The translations under genes and the position numbers were made by a program. Source: Pseudomonadota bacterium (GTDB lineage: Bacteria; Pseudomonadota; Gammaproteobacteria; Burkholderiales; Burkholderiaceae_C). Taken from it: a DNA stretch of 32,347 nt. The notes beneath the pieces are model-generated. The model was not told the origin of the DNA. It worked only from the letters and a program-made list of their open reading frames with translations, and ran no database searches. Each line of letters starts with the position of its first letter. Position 1 is the first letter of the stretch. The stretch covers positions 1-32,347 of the forward strand of contig JAUNTQ010000031.1 of the NCBI GenBank assembly GCA_030538605.1. The letters run 5' to 3'. Positions 24,470-31,970 of this stretch are shown one piece after another.

Positions 24470-25783
24470 ATGCCCGCACTGAACGAAACCCACCACCCCG
24501 CGCTGCAAAGCTGGGTCGCCTCGGCCAACGATGGCCGCACCGATTTCCCCATCCAGAACCTGCCCTTCGCCATCTTCCGCCGCGCGGGCACGCCAGAGCC
24601 CTGGCGTGGCGGCGTGGCCATTGGCGATCAGATCGTGGACATGGCCGCCGCCGTGGCCGCGGGCGTGTTCAGCGGCGATGCACTCGCGCCCGCGCAGGCC
24701 GCGGCCGAATCCACCCTCAACCATCTGATGGCCATGGGCCCGAAGCCCTTGTCTCATCTGCGCAAGTCGCTATCCAAAGCATTGCAGACAGGCGCTGTGC
24801 AGCAAGCCACCCTGCAAGCCTGCCTGGTGCCGCAGTCGCAGGCCGAGTACACGCTGCCCGCGCGCATTGGCGACTACACCGACTTCTACACCTCGGTGCA
24901 CCACGCCACCAACATCGGCAAGCTGTTTCGCCCCGACAACCCGCTGCTGCCCAACTACAAGTGGGTGCCCATCGCCTACCACGGCCGCGCCTCGTCCATC
25001 GGCGTGTCGGGGCAAGCCTTCAAGCGGCCCAAGGGCCAGGTCAAGCCGCCCGACGCCGACGCACCGGTGCTCAAGGCCAGTGCGCGCATGGACATCGAGC
25101 TGGAGCTGGGCGTGTTCATCGGCCAGGCCAACGCGCTGGGCGAGCCCGTGCCCATCACCGCCGCCGAAGACCACATCTTCGGCCTGGCGCTGTTCAACGA
25201 CTGGTCGGCGCGCGACATCCAGCCGTGGGAATACCAGCCGCTCGGGCCGTTTCTGTCCAAGAACTTTGCGTCCACCCTTTCGCCCTGGATCGTGACGATG
25301 GAGGCGCTGGCCCCCTTTCGCGCGCCCTTCAGCCACCCCGCCGACGACCCGCAGCCCCTGCCCTACCTCAGCAGCGCGGCCAACAGCGCGCAAGGCGGGC
25401 TGGACATCCAGCTTGAAGCGCTGATCGAAACGCCCCGGATGCGCGCCGCCCAGGCGGTGCCCGCGCGCATCACCCTCACCAACTACCAGCACGCCTACTG
25501 GACCGCCGCGCAAATGGTGGCGCACCACACCGTGAACGGCTGCAACCTGCAAGCCGGCGACCTGCTGGGCACCGGCACCTTGAGCGGCCCCACGCTCGAC
25601 CAGGCCTGCGCCCTGATCGAGCTGACCACCGGCGGCAAAAACCCCATCGCCCTGCCGGGCGGTGAAAGCCGCACCTGGCTGGAAGACGGCGACACGGTGA
25701 TCCTGCGCGGCTGGTGCGAGCGCGAAGGCGCGGCGCGCATCGGCTTTGGTGAATGTGTGGGCACGGTGCTGGCGGCTGAATGA
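24470..25783 (+). CDS. fahA: Fumarylacetoacetase
   Basis: A 437-residue FAH-family hydrolase that cleaves 4-fumarylacetoacetate to fumarate and acetoacetate, the last step of tyrosine and homogentisate breakdown. It has the N-terminal SH3-like domain, then the catalytic block RIGDYTDFYTSVHHATNIGK (metal-binding Asp and catalytic His). It continues with YKWVPIAYHGRASSI, the metal ligands in MDIELELGVF, FNDWSARDIQPWEY and LGTGTLSGP. Length fits the eukaryote-like, long form. Start ATG 24470. No hmgA or maiA lies in the window. A clear terminator follows the stop. Confidence 0.96.
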   Translation: MPALNETHHPALQSWVASANDGRTDFPIQNLPFAIFRRAGTPEPWRGGVAIGDQIVDMAAAVAAGVFSGDALAPAQAAAESTLNHLMAMGPKPLSHLRKSLSKALQTGAVQQATLQACLVPQSQAEYTLPARIGDYTDFYTSVHHATNIGKLFRPDNPLLPNYKWVPIAYHGRASSIGVSGQAFKRPKGQVKPPDADAPVLKASARMDIELELGVFIGQANALGEPVPITAAEDHIFGLALFNDWSARDIQPWEYQPLGPFLSKNFASTLSPWIVTMEALAPFRAPFSHPADDPQPLPYLSSAANSAQGGLDIQLEALIETPRMRAAQAVPARITLTNYQHAYWTAAQMVAHHTVNGCNLQAGDLLGTGTLSGPTLDQACALIELTTGGKNPIALPGGESRTWLEDGDTVILRGWCEREGAARIGFGECVGTVLAAE

Positions 25784-25803
25784 AGGCACGCTGAGCAGCT
25801 GCG

Positions 25804-25831
25804 CCGCCCCTGTCGTGCGGGGCGGTTTTTT
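25804..25831 (+). terminator. Rho-independent terminator of fahA
   Basis: CCGCCCC (25804-25810) and GGGGCGG (25819-25825) form a perfect 7-bp stem with an 8-nt loop, followed directly by six T (25826-25831). It starts 20 bp after the fahA stop codon. Confidence 0.9.
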
Positions 25832-25878
25832 CTGCGAGCCTGCACCCCCATTTTTAAATGGCGGCACCACTACACCCC

Positions 25879-25961
25879 GTCGGCTGGATAGAGCGCCGAG
25901 CGAAACCCAGCGTTCTCGCGCGCCGGGTTGCTGGGTTTTGCTGACGCTCTACCCAGCCTAC
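25879..25961. repeat. Inverted pair of RAYT-type REP sequences, pair 2 (diverged)
   Basis: Left unit 25879-25911 (GTCGGCTGGATAGAGCG, then AAACCCAGC) and right unit 25930-25961 (GCTGGGTTTTGCTGACGCTC, then TACCCAGCCTAC). The units carry small indels and substitutions compared with pair 1, so this is an older copy. Confidence 0.85.
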
Positions 25962-25974
25962 AAAATCAAAAAAA

Positions 25975-26057
25975 GATGAGCTGCTTGCGCACGTTTTTAA
26001 ACAGTTTTAGATACTTTAATATCTGAATTCGTTTTACAACAAGCGCAAACAGCTTCT
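25975..26057. repeat. 82-bp palindrome family, copy 4 (degenerate)
   Basis: GATGAGCTGCTTGCGCACGT on the left and AACAAGCGCAAACAGCTTC on the right are imperfect inverted arms around the AT-rich GATACTTTAATATC hairpin. It lies 13 bp from REP pair 2 and about 93 bp beyond the dinB stop. Poly-A on the left and poly-T on the right again fit a two-way terminator. Confidence 0.8.
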
Positions 26058-26090
26058 TTTTTTCTACGTGCATCGAGCCATGTCTTGCAC

Positions 26091-26117
26091 CTGTCTTTTT
26101 CGCATCCTTGGCATGAG
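26091..26117. repeat. Truncated unit of the GGACGCAAAGG repeat family
   Basis: CTGTCTTTTTCGCATCCTTG continuing GCATGAG matches the right outer unit at 27975-28015 but lacks its middle. It marks the far side of a mosaic with REP pair 2 and palindrome copy 4. Confidence 0.6.
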
Positions 26118-26150
26118 GCAGTTCGGCAGTTGTCAGCCCGGCAAACGCAC

Positions 26151-27380
26151 TCAACCCGCTTCGTCAAACAAAGGCATGGCCGCCGCCGCATCGCCATCGG
26201 CATGCAGAGCATCCGGCTTGGCCAGCGAGCCGACGCGCACGCCCAGCAGGCGGATGCGGCGGCTGAGGTCCACGCGCTTGAGGCACTGGCCGGCCACCTG
26301 GCGGATGCGCTGCGCGTCTTGCGTGTGCGCGGCCACGGTCTGGTCGCGCGTGGCGATCTTGAAGTCGTCAAAGCGCAGCTTGATGCCGATGGTTTTGCCC
26401 ACGTAGCCCTTGCGCTGCAAATCGCCCGCCACCTGCTCGCACAGGCGGGTGAAGATGCGGCCCAGCTCGGCGCGGTCGCGCACGGCATGCAGATCGCGCT
26501 CGAAGGTGGTTTCGCGGCTCATGCTGACGGGCTCGCTTTCGGTGACCACGGGGCGCTCGTCGCGGCCATGCGCGGCGTCGTGCAGCCAGGCGCCGTAGCT
26601 TTTGCCGAAGTGCGCCATCAGCCAAGGGCGCTCGCGCGCGGCCAGCTCGCCAATGGTGGCGATGCCGTGGCTTTGCAGCTTGGCGTCGGCCTTGGGGCCA
26701 ATGCCGTTGATCTTGCGGCAGGGCAGCGGCCAGATCAGCGTTTGCACATCGCCCTCGTGCACGATGCTGATGCCGTTCGGTTTGTTGAACTCGCTTGCCA
26801 TCTTGGCCAGCAGCTTGTTGGGCGCGACGCCGATGGAGCAGGTCAGCCCCGTGGCGTCGGCAATGCTTTTCTGAATGAGCCGCGCCAGCACGCGCCCGCC
26901 TTCGCGCTGGCCGCCGGGCACGTGGGTGAAGTCGATGTAGACCTCGTCCACACCCCGGTCTTCCATCACCGGGGCAATGCCGCGAATGACGGCCTTGAAG
27001 GCGCGTGAGTAGTGACGGTATTGGTCGAAATCGACCGGCAGCAAGATGGCCTGCGGGCACAGCCTGGCGGCCTTCATCAGCCCCATCGCCGAGCCAATGC
27101 CGAAGGGCCGCGCCGCGTAAGTGGCGGTGGTGATGACGCCGCGGCCCACGTAGTCGCGCAGCAGGGGGAAGAAGCTGACGGGGATGTCGGCCAGGTCGGC
27201 GGCCGTCCAGCTGCGCTCGGGCCGCTCGGCGTTCAGGCGGCCGATCAGGTCGTCTTCCTTGCGCCGGCCGCCGCCAATCACCATCGGCAGCCCTTTGAGC
27301 TGCGGATAGCGCAGCCACTCGACCGAGGCGTAGAACGCGTCCATGTCGAGGTGGGCGATGCGGCGGGGTAGAGTGCTCAC
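26151..27380 (-). CDS. dinB: DNA polymerase IV (Y-family translesion polymerase)
   Basis: A 409-residue Y-family polymerase. Catalytic metal ligands are D12 in HLDMDAFYASVE and D145/E146 in RGVDEVYIDF. The helix-hairpin-helix NGIGPKADAKLQSHGI and the little-finger domain (ETTFERDL, IGIKLRFDDF, IRLLGVRVGSL) follow. Between PMVIGGG and GRGVITTATYAARPFG there is an insert of about 40 residues compared with E. coli DinB; from memory betaproteobacterial DinB proteins have a variable insert here. I prefer the GTG start at 27380; a TTG at 27413 is also possible. The gene is divergent from the FRP-like gene, 38 bp away, across a palindrome. No CTGT-N8-ACAG LexA box is seen. Confidence 0.94.
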   Translation of the reverse strand: MSTLPRRIAHLDMDAFYASVEWLRYPQLKGLPMVIGGGRRKEDDLIGRLNAERPERSWTAADLADIPVSFFPLLRDYVGRGVITTATYAARPFGIGSAMGLMKAARLCPQAILLPVDFDQYRHYSRAFKAVIRGIAPVMEDRGVDEVYIDFTHVPGGQREGGRVLARLIQKSIADATGLTCSIGVAPNKLLAKMASEFNKPNGISIVHEGDVQTLIWPLPCRKINGIGPKADAKLQSHGIATIGELAARERPWLMAHFGKSYGAWLHDAAHGRDERPVVTESEPVSMSRETTFERDLHAVRDRAELGRIFTRLCEQVAGDLQRKGYVGKTIGIKLRFDDFKIATRDQTVAAHTQDAQRIRQVAGQCLKRVDLSRRIRLLGVRVGSLAKPDALHADGDAAAAMPLFDEAG

Positions 27381-27398
27381 CCGCCTGAGCTTATCGGC

Positions 27399-27413
27399 TT
27401 GAACGCCGTTCAA
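27399..27413. promoter_or_regulatory. Palindrome between dinB and the FRP-like gene
   Basis: TTGAAC-GCC-GTTCAA is a perfect 6-bp inverted repeat with a 3-bp centre. It lies in the 38 bp that separate the two divergent start codons. It could be an operator acting on both genes. It is not the gammaproteobacterial LexA box, and resembles GAAC-N4-GTTC boxes of Gram-positive LexA only loosely because of its 3-bp spacer. Confidence 0.4.
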
Positions 27414-27418
27414 CCTGC

Positions 27419-27772
27419 ATGACCACCGACTACAAATGGAGCGCCGCCGACAAGAAAACCGCGCGGCGCTTGTACGACGCCGCGCTGGCGGCCGAGCTGG
27501 CCGAGGTGCTGGCCGACTTCAAGGCGCGCGCGGCCGCTGCCGAAGACGTGCAGGCCATGTGGGCCATCCACGACCACCTGCGCCACGTGGGGCGCGAGCT
27601 GGAGGGGAAATACGTCTACACCTATTCCCGCCTGGACTGGCTGCTGCTGCGCCTGGTGCATGAAGGGCGTTTGAGCGAGGCCGATCTGGACGCCTTCAGC
27701 CCGGGCAAGCGTGAGGAGCTTGGGCAGATGCTCGACAGCGCGCGGGCCATGCGGCGATCGGCAGGCGGCTGA
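27419..27772 (+). CDS. Small helical protein resembling cyanobacterial fluorescence recovery protein (FRP)
   Basis: A 117-residue all-helical protein without signal peptide. Its pattern matches, from memory, cyanobacterial FRP along the whole length: an opening WSAAD (W7), ARRLYDAALAAELAEVLA, then MWAIHDHL, RELEGKY, and LLLRLVHEGRLSEADLDAFS. Residues equal to FRP W50, H53 and D54 are W48, H51 and D52. The FRP arginine R60 position is Gly58, with Arg59 next to it. In cyanobacteria FRP binds orange carotenoid protein and speeds its return to the inactive form. No such protein is in this window and none is expected in this group, so the role here must differ or the partner is unknown. Start ATG 27419, divergent from dinB by 38 bp. 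Family call is mine; function unknown. Confidence 0.7.
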   Translation: MTTDYKWSAADKKTARRLYDAALAAELAEVLADFKARAAAAEDVQAMWAIHDHLRHVGRELEGKYVYTYSRLDWLLLRLVHEGRLSEADLDAFSPGKREELGQMLDSARAMRRSAGG

Positions 27773-27790
27773 AGAACAGCCAACAGCCGG

Positions 27791-28015
27791 GCGCAGAGGA
27801 CGCGAAGGATTCGCGAAGGACGCAAAAGAACAGCCACAAGGCTTTGTTTTTCTCCTTCTGGGCCTTGTGTATGGATACATCTTTGCAGGCTGGGTAGAGC
27901 GTCAGCGAAACCCAGCAAACCGGCGCGCGAGAACGCTGGGTTTCGCTGCGCTCTACCCAGCCTACAAAAACCTGTCTTTTTCGCGTCCTTCGCGGATCCT
28001 TTGCGTCCTTGGCAT
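27791..28015. repeat. Composite nested repeat: outer GGACGC units around a REP pair
   Basis: Outer unit 27791-27830 (GGACGCGAAGGATTCGCGAA and on) is inverted at 27975-28015 (TTCGCGTCCTTCGCGGATCC and on). Between them lie RAYT-type REP units at 27885-27916 and 27935-27965; the right unit is identical to the one beside the transposase. The whole fills most of the 266-bp gap between the FRP-like gene and the thioredoxin-like gene. No gene is present. Confidence 0.88.
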
Positions 28016-28038
28016 GAGGTTACTTCGCTGTTCGGCTC

Positions 28039-28578
28039 TCACCAACCCGCCCACCACAGCCGCAGCCGCATGCCCAGCTCGGTCGTGTAGCCCACGCTGG
28101 TGGTGGCCACGCGCCCATCAGGGCGAACCACCACCAGCGCAGGCACCGAGCCCAGGCCATAGCTGCGCGCCAGCGCGCCCTGCGGATCCACCACCGTGGC
28201 CCACGGCAAATCGCGCTGGGTGAGCACGCGCCGCACCGCCCCCACATCGCCCGAGCGCATCGCCACCGTCAGCACCGGCCAGTCAGCCGACACGCGGGTG
28301 ATGTTGTGCTGCTCCAGCCGGCACACGCCGCACCACTCGGCCCAGAAGTGCAGCGCCACGGGTCGCCCGGGGTGCGCGGCGCGCCACTGCGCCAGGCTCA
28401 TCACCGCGCCGTCTTGCACGCTCACGGCCAGCGCGCTGAAGTCGGGCGCCGGGCCGCTGGGCACGTGGCGCGTCTGCCAGAAATGCGCCGCCACCAGCAC
28501 CGCCGCCACGATGGCCAGCGACCCAAGGTGCGACCGCCATTGGCGCCGCAGCGACCCCATCACTTTGCCCAAACCCAT
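28039..28578 (-). CDS. Membrane-anchored thioredoxin-like protein (ScsD/TlpA type)
   Basis: A 179-residue thiol-disulfide oxidoreductase. The N-terminus has one membrane span (about residues 18-32, LGSLAIVAAVLVAAHFW), placing the domain in the periplasm. The active site is WAEWCGVCR with C83 and C86, and the cis-proline is in GSVPALVVVRPDGRV. The segment VLTVAMRSGDVGAVRRVL resembles ScsD (suppressor of copper sensitivity D) more than TlpA. Start ATG 28578; ATG 28605 is possible. It is divergent from trpB2, 79 bp apart. The redox partner is unknown, and no other scs genes are near. Confidence 0.85.
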   Translation of the reverse strand: MGLGKVMGSLRRQWRSHLGSLAIVAAVLVAAHFWQTRHVPSGPAPDFSALAVSVQDGAVMSLAQWRAAHPGRPVALHFWAEWCGVCRLEQHNITRVSADWPVLTVAMRSGDVGAVRRVLTQRDLPWATVVDPQGALARSYGLGSVPALVVVRPDGRVATTSVGYTTELGMRLRLWWAGW

Positions 28579-28657
28579 GTCCAAACCCTTTCGATGCCAA
28601 GGCATACTGACCTGTCCGCACCACTTTTGGTTCAACCACCGGAGGAGACCCGCCGCC

Positions 28658-30022
28658 ATGAGCACCCAGACCAAATACCTGCTGCAAGAAAGCCAGATGC
28701 CCAAGTTTTGGTACAACATCCAGGCCGACTTGCCCCAGCCGCTGCCGCCCGTGCTGCACCCCGGCACCTTGCAGCCCATTGGCCCGGATGACCTGGCACC
28801 ACTGTTTCCCATGTCGCTCATCGAGCAAGAGGTGACGACCGAGCGCGAAATCGAAATCCCCGAACCCGTGCGCGACGTCTTCCGCCTGTGGCGCCCCGCG
28901 CCGCTGTACCGCGCGCACCGGCTGGAGAAAATGCTGGGCACGCCCGCGCGCATCTTCTACAAGTACGAAGGCGTCAGCCCCGCCGGCAGCCACAAACCCA
29001 ACTCGGCCATTCCGCAGGCGTTTTACAACGCGCAGGCGGGCGTCAAGCGCCTGACCACCGAAACCGGCGCGGGCCAGTGGGGCACCTCACTGGCGCTGGC
29101 CGGGCAAATCTTCGGGCTGGACGTGCAGATTTTTCAGGTGCGCGTGAGCTTCGACCAAAAGCCCTACCGCCGCGCCGTGATGGAAACCTACGGCGCGCGC
29201 TGCGTCGCCTCACCCAGCGCCGAGACCGAATACGGCCGCCGCGTGCTGGCCGAAACCCCTGACCACCCGGGCAGCCTGGGGATTGCCATCAGCGAAGCGG
29301 TCGAGATCGCCGCGCAGCGCGACGACACCAAATACGCGCTGGGCAGCGTGCTCAACCACGTGCTGCTGCACCAGACCATCATCGGTCTGGAAGCGATGGA
29401 GCAAATGCACATGGCCGACGCCTGGCCCGACGTCATCGTCGGCTGCACCGGCGGCGGCAGCAACTTTGCGGGCATCGCCTTCCCCTTTATCGGCCACGGC
29501 CTGCGCGGCGGCGCCAAGCCCCGCATCGTGGCCGTCGAGCCCGCCGCCTGCCCCAGCCTCACACGTGGCCAATACGCCTACGACTTTGGCGACACCGCCC
29601 ACCTGACCCCGCTGACCAAAATGCACACTCTGGGCAGTACCTTCACCCCACCCGGCTTTCACGCCGGCGGCCTGCGCTACCACGGCATGGCCCCGCTGGT
29701 CAGCCACGTCAAGGAACTGGGCCTGATGGAAGCCGTGGCCTACACCCAGAACCAGTGCTTCGAAGCTGGCGTGACGTTTGCCCGCGCCGAAGGCATCGTC
29801 CCCGCCCCCGAAGCCAACCACGCCGTGCGCGGCGCCATCGAAGAAGCCCTGCGCTGCAAACGCGAAGGCAAAGCCGAAACGATCCTGTTCAACCTGAGCG
29901 GGCACGGGCACTTTGACATGGGCAGTTATCAAAAATACTTTGCGGGGGAACTCACCGATCAGAGTTATGACGAAAAGGAGCTGGCGCAGGCGTTGTCGGG
30001 GTTGCCGAGTGTGGCTACTTGA
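28658..30022 (+). CDS. Tryptophan synthase beta chain, TrpB2 type
   Basis: A 454-residue PLP enzyme of the TrpB2 branch, longer than TrpB1 and usually not paired with trpA. It joins indole and serine to make tryptophan, or acts as a salvage serine/indole enzyme. The PLP lysine is K113 in SPAGSHKPNSA. Other marks are ETGAGQWGTSLALAG, the phosphate-binding GCTGGGSNFAG and the C-terminal FNLSGHGHFDM. The start ATG 28658 follows GGAGGAG with good spacing. The gene stands alone; no trpA, trpC or trpF lies nearby, so it is probably a salvage enzyme beside a canonical trpBA elsewhere. Confidence 0.94.
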   Translation: MSTQTKYLLQESQMPKFWYNIQADLPQPLPPVLHPGTLQPIGPDDLAPLFPMSLIEQEVTTEREIEIPEPVRDVFRLWRPAPLYRAHRLEKMLGTPARIFYKYEGVSPAGSHKPNSAIPQAFYNAQAGVKRLTTETGAGQWGTSLALAGQIFGLDVQIFQVRVSFDQKPYRRAVMETYGARCVASPSAETEYGRRVLAETPDHPGSLGIAISEAVEIAAQRDDTKYALGSVLNHVLLHQTIIGLEAMEQMHMADAWPDVIVGCTGGGSNFAGIAFPFIGHGLRGGAKPRIVAVEPAACPSLTRGQYAYDFGDTAHLTPLTKMHTLGSTFTPPGFHAGGLRYHGMAPLVSHVKELGLMEAVAYTQNQCFEAGVTFARAEGIVPAPEANHAVRGAIEEALRCKREGKAETILFNLSGHGHFDMGSYQKYFAGELTDQSYDEKELAQALSGLPSVAT

Positions 30023-30107
30023 ATTCAACCCAACGCGGTGAGTTAAGCATGGCTCAATCATTTAACCGATGATAAGAACCAAAAATTGAACAAGCTCAGA
30101 GTTTTTT

Positions 30108-30518
30108 ATGGCGATTTTCGTTACCGCAAAACAAAACATTCGCATCGGCAACTCCAAGCACGTCGAAGGAAAAGCTCCTGAAGGCAACTATTCAGCAGTT
30201 TTTGAAGATGATGGAAACACAGGCTATTTTTATGCCTTGGACTACAGCCGCGAAAACCAGCCGATCCAAAATGCACTTCACATCTACGATGTCGCCAGCA
30301 TCACAGACAAACATTTGCCATCGGAAATAAAAATCGGCTGGTCAATGGACAGCAACAAGGTAGTCCTTCTCATAAATGAATATCCTCACGCTGTTTTTGA
30401 TTTTTTCTCAAAGCGAGGCTATTGCCGCAATGAATTTCCGCCCCCCACAAAAAATTCCGGCTGGTCAGGCCATGAATGGTCAGATGAATCTATCGAATTG
30501 TTCGCGGGCGATCCCTAA
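30108..30518 (+). CDS. DUF2251-like small protein in AT-rich DNA
   Basis: A 136-residue protein, probably soluble and without signal peptide (MAIFVTAKQNIRIGNSKHVE). The block YSAVFEDDGNTGYFYALDYS resembles, from memory, DUF2251 (COG4859) proteins, which have no known function. The gene and its flanks are visibly richer in A and T and use codons unlike the neighbours, which points to acquisition from elsewhere. It lies 85 bp after trpB2 and just left of the transposase element. Small lone proteins like this are sometimes immunity proteins for toxins, but no toxin gene is seen, so that is only a thought. Confidence 0.65.
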   Translation: MAIFVTAKQNIRIGNSKHVEGKAPEGNYSAVFEDDGNTGYFYALDYSRENQPIQNALHIYDVASITDKHLPSEIKIGWSMDSNKVVLLINEYPHAVFDFFSKRGYCRNEFPPPTKNSGWSGHEWSDESIELFAGDP

Positions 30519-30594
30519 CAATTCATTCAAATGATTGGACGCTGGCTAGCATCGAAGAAAAAATCGAGCCTACAGCGCTACATAAACTAAGCCC

Positions 30595-31224
30595 GTAGGC
30601 TGGGTAGAGCGCAGCGAAACCCAGCAAGCGCCGGTTATTCACCGAACATCGCACCGCCATCGTCCCCACCCGCCGCCCAATCCGCAGGCAAACGTCCCTC
30701 GCGCACATAGCGGTGAAAGCTGGAATACGGCCAGGCACCCGGTGTTTTCGCCCAGCCGTGTTTGACGGGGTTGTAGTGGATGTAATCCACGTGGCGCGCA
30801 AAGTCCTCTTCGTCGCGAATCTGATGTTCCCAATAGCGACGCTGCCAGATGCCGCGCTCGCCCTTGGCCTGGCGGCTTGGTGAGATGAATTCCGCCTTGG
30901 GAATGGCGGCCGAGAATTTCGATTTGATCTGCCGCCAGCGCAGCGAATAGTCGCCGTCTTGCGGCGGCAAAGTCCAGAGGCAATGCAGGTGGTCGGGCAG
31001 CACGACCATGGCGTCGATGCTGAAGGGGTGGCGCGCTTTGACCTGGGCCACGGCGGTGCGCAGGGCGTCGATGTGGCGGGTCAGGGTGTCGTTGCCTTGC
31101 CGCTCGGCCAGGGTGACGGTGAAGAAATAGGTGGCGCCGCTGAGATGGGAGCGGATGTAGCGGCGCATTTTGGGGTTTGTGGCGTGCGGGCAAGCTGGGT
31201 TTCGCTGCGCTCTACCCAGCCTAC
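30595..31224. mobile_element. RAYT element with perfect 31-bp inverted repeats
   Basis: The 31-bp unit at 30595-30625 (GTAGGCTGGGTAGAGCGCAG and on) is exactly inverted at 31194-31224. Between them lies the single REP-associated tyrosine transposase gene. The left repeat lies 9 bp from the transposase stop and the right 25 bp from its start. This is the likely source of the REP pairs at 22083, 25879 and 27885. Confidence 0.9.
30635..31168 (-). CDS. REP-associated tyrosine transposase (RAYT, Y1/IS200-like)
   Basis: A 177-residue Y1 HUH nuclease. The metal-binding HUH motif is H60-L-H62 in VVLPDHLHCLW. The conserved block WQRRYWEHQIRDEEDF follows, then VDYIHYNPVKHGW. By alignment with the E. 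coli TnpA-REP (YafM) sequence as I recall it, the catalytic tyrosine is Y129. Such enzymes cut and join single-stranded REP DNA and are thought to spread REP sequences; they do not move as typical insertion sequences. The frame is complete and all key residues are present. It is flanked by perfect inverted 31-bp REPs and seems intact. Confidence 0.95.
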   Translation of the reverse strand: MRRYIRSHLSGATYFFTVTLAERQGNDTLTRHIDALRTAVAQVKARHPFSIDAMVVLPDHLHCLWTLPPQDGDYSLRWRQIKSKFSAAIPKAEFISPSRQAKGERGIWQRRYWEHQIRDEEDFARHVDYIHYNPVKHGWAKTPGAWPYSSFHRYVREGRLPADWAAGGDDGGAMFGE

Positions 31225-31233
31225 CTGCGCTCG

Positions 31234-31953
31234 TTACGCCTCGTCGAAGAGTTCGAGCAGGCGATCCAAGCCGCCCATGTCAATCGCCACCTTGGCTTGC
31301 TCGCGCACTTTGGGCTTGGCGCGGTAGGCGACGGAGAGGCCGACGGCGCTCATCATTTCCAGGTCGTTGGCACCGTCGCCCATGGCGATGGCCTGGGCGG
31401 GGTCGCAGCCGATGAGGCTGCAGGTGCGCAGGACGGTTTCGCGCTTCATGGCGCCGTCGACGATGTCGCCCCAGCTTTGGGGGACGATGCGGCCAGTGAG
31501 TTGGCCACCCTCGATTTCGAGCTTGTTGCTGCGCGCGAAGTCGAGGGCCAGGCGGTCGCGCAGGCGGTCGGCGAAGTAGGTGAAGCCGCCGGAGACGAGC
31601 AACACTTTCAGGCCTGCGGCCTTGGCGGCCAGCACGAGTTCGGCGGCACCGGGGTTTAGCGCCAAGCGCTTGCGGTAGACCTGGGCCAGATGTTCTTCGC
31701 GCACGCCTGCCAGCAGGGCGACGCGCTGGCGCAGGCTTTGTTTGTAGTCGGTGATTTCGCCGCGCATGGCCGCTTCGGTGATGGCAGCGACTTCGGCCTT
31801 GCGGCCAGCGGCGTCGGCGATTTCATCCACACACTCGATGTTGATGAGGGTGGAATCCATGTCGAAGGCGATGAGCTTGAAGTCGCGCAGGGCACCGGGG
31901 CGGGGGCCGCGCAGGTGCAGGCCGGGGGCGATTTCGGTGGTGTCGGTGGACAT
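31234..31953 (-). CDS. serB: Phosphoserine phosphatase
   Basis: A 239-residue HAD-family phosphatase that makes serine from phosphoserine, the last step of serine synthesis. HAD motif I is FDMDSTL with nucleophile D31 and acid D33. Motif II is LLVSGGFTYFADR, and motif III/IV is AIAMGDGANDLEMM with the preceding lysine-containing segment. The N-terminal ACT-like extension of E. coli SerB is absent, as in short bacterial forms. The stop lies 10 bp from the right REP of the RAYT element, so the element inserted very near the gene's 3' end without harming it. Confidence 0.95.
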   Translation of the reverse strand: MSTDTTEIAPGLHLRGPRPGALRDFKLIAFDMDSTLINIECVDEIADAAGRKAEVAAITEAAMRGEITDYKQSLRQRVALLAGVREEHLAQVYRKRLALNPGAAELVLAAKAAGLKVLLVSGGFTYFADRLRDRLALDFARSNKLEIEGGQLTGRIVPQSWGDIVDGAMKRETVLRTCSLIGCDPAQAIAMGDGANDLEMMSAVGLSVAYRAKPKVREQAKVAIDMGGLDRLLELFDEA

Positions 31954-31970
31954 GGTTTGCTTTTGATTTG

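Noticed and set aside
27381-27413. LexA (SOS) box upstream of dinB
   Set aside because: No CTGT-N8-ACAG pattern is present. The TTGAAC-GCC-GTTCAA palindrome has the wrong spacing for known LexA boxes, so I list it only as an unassigned operator candidate.
22083-28015. CRISPR array
   Set aside because: Repeats here are inverted, irregularly spaced over kilobases and palindromic. There are no regular spacers and no cas genes.
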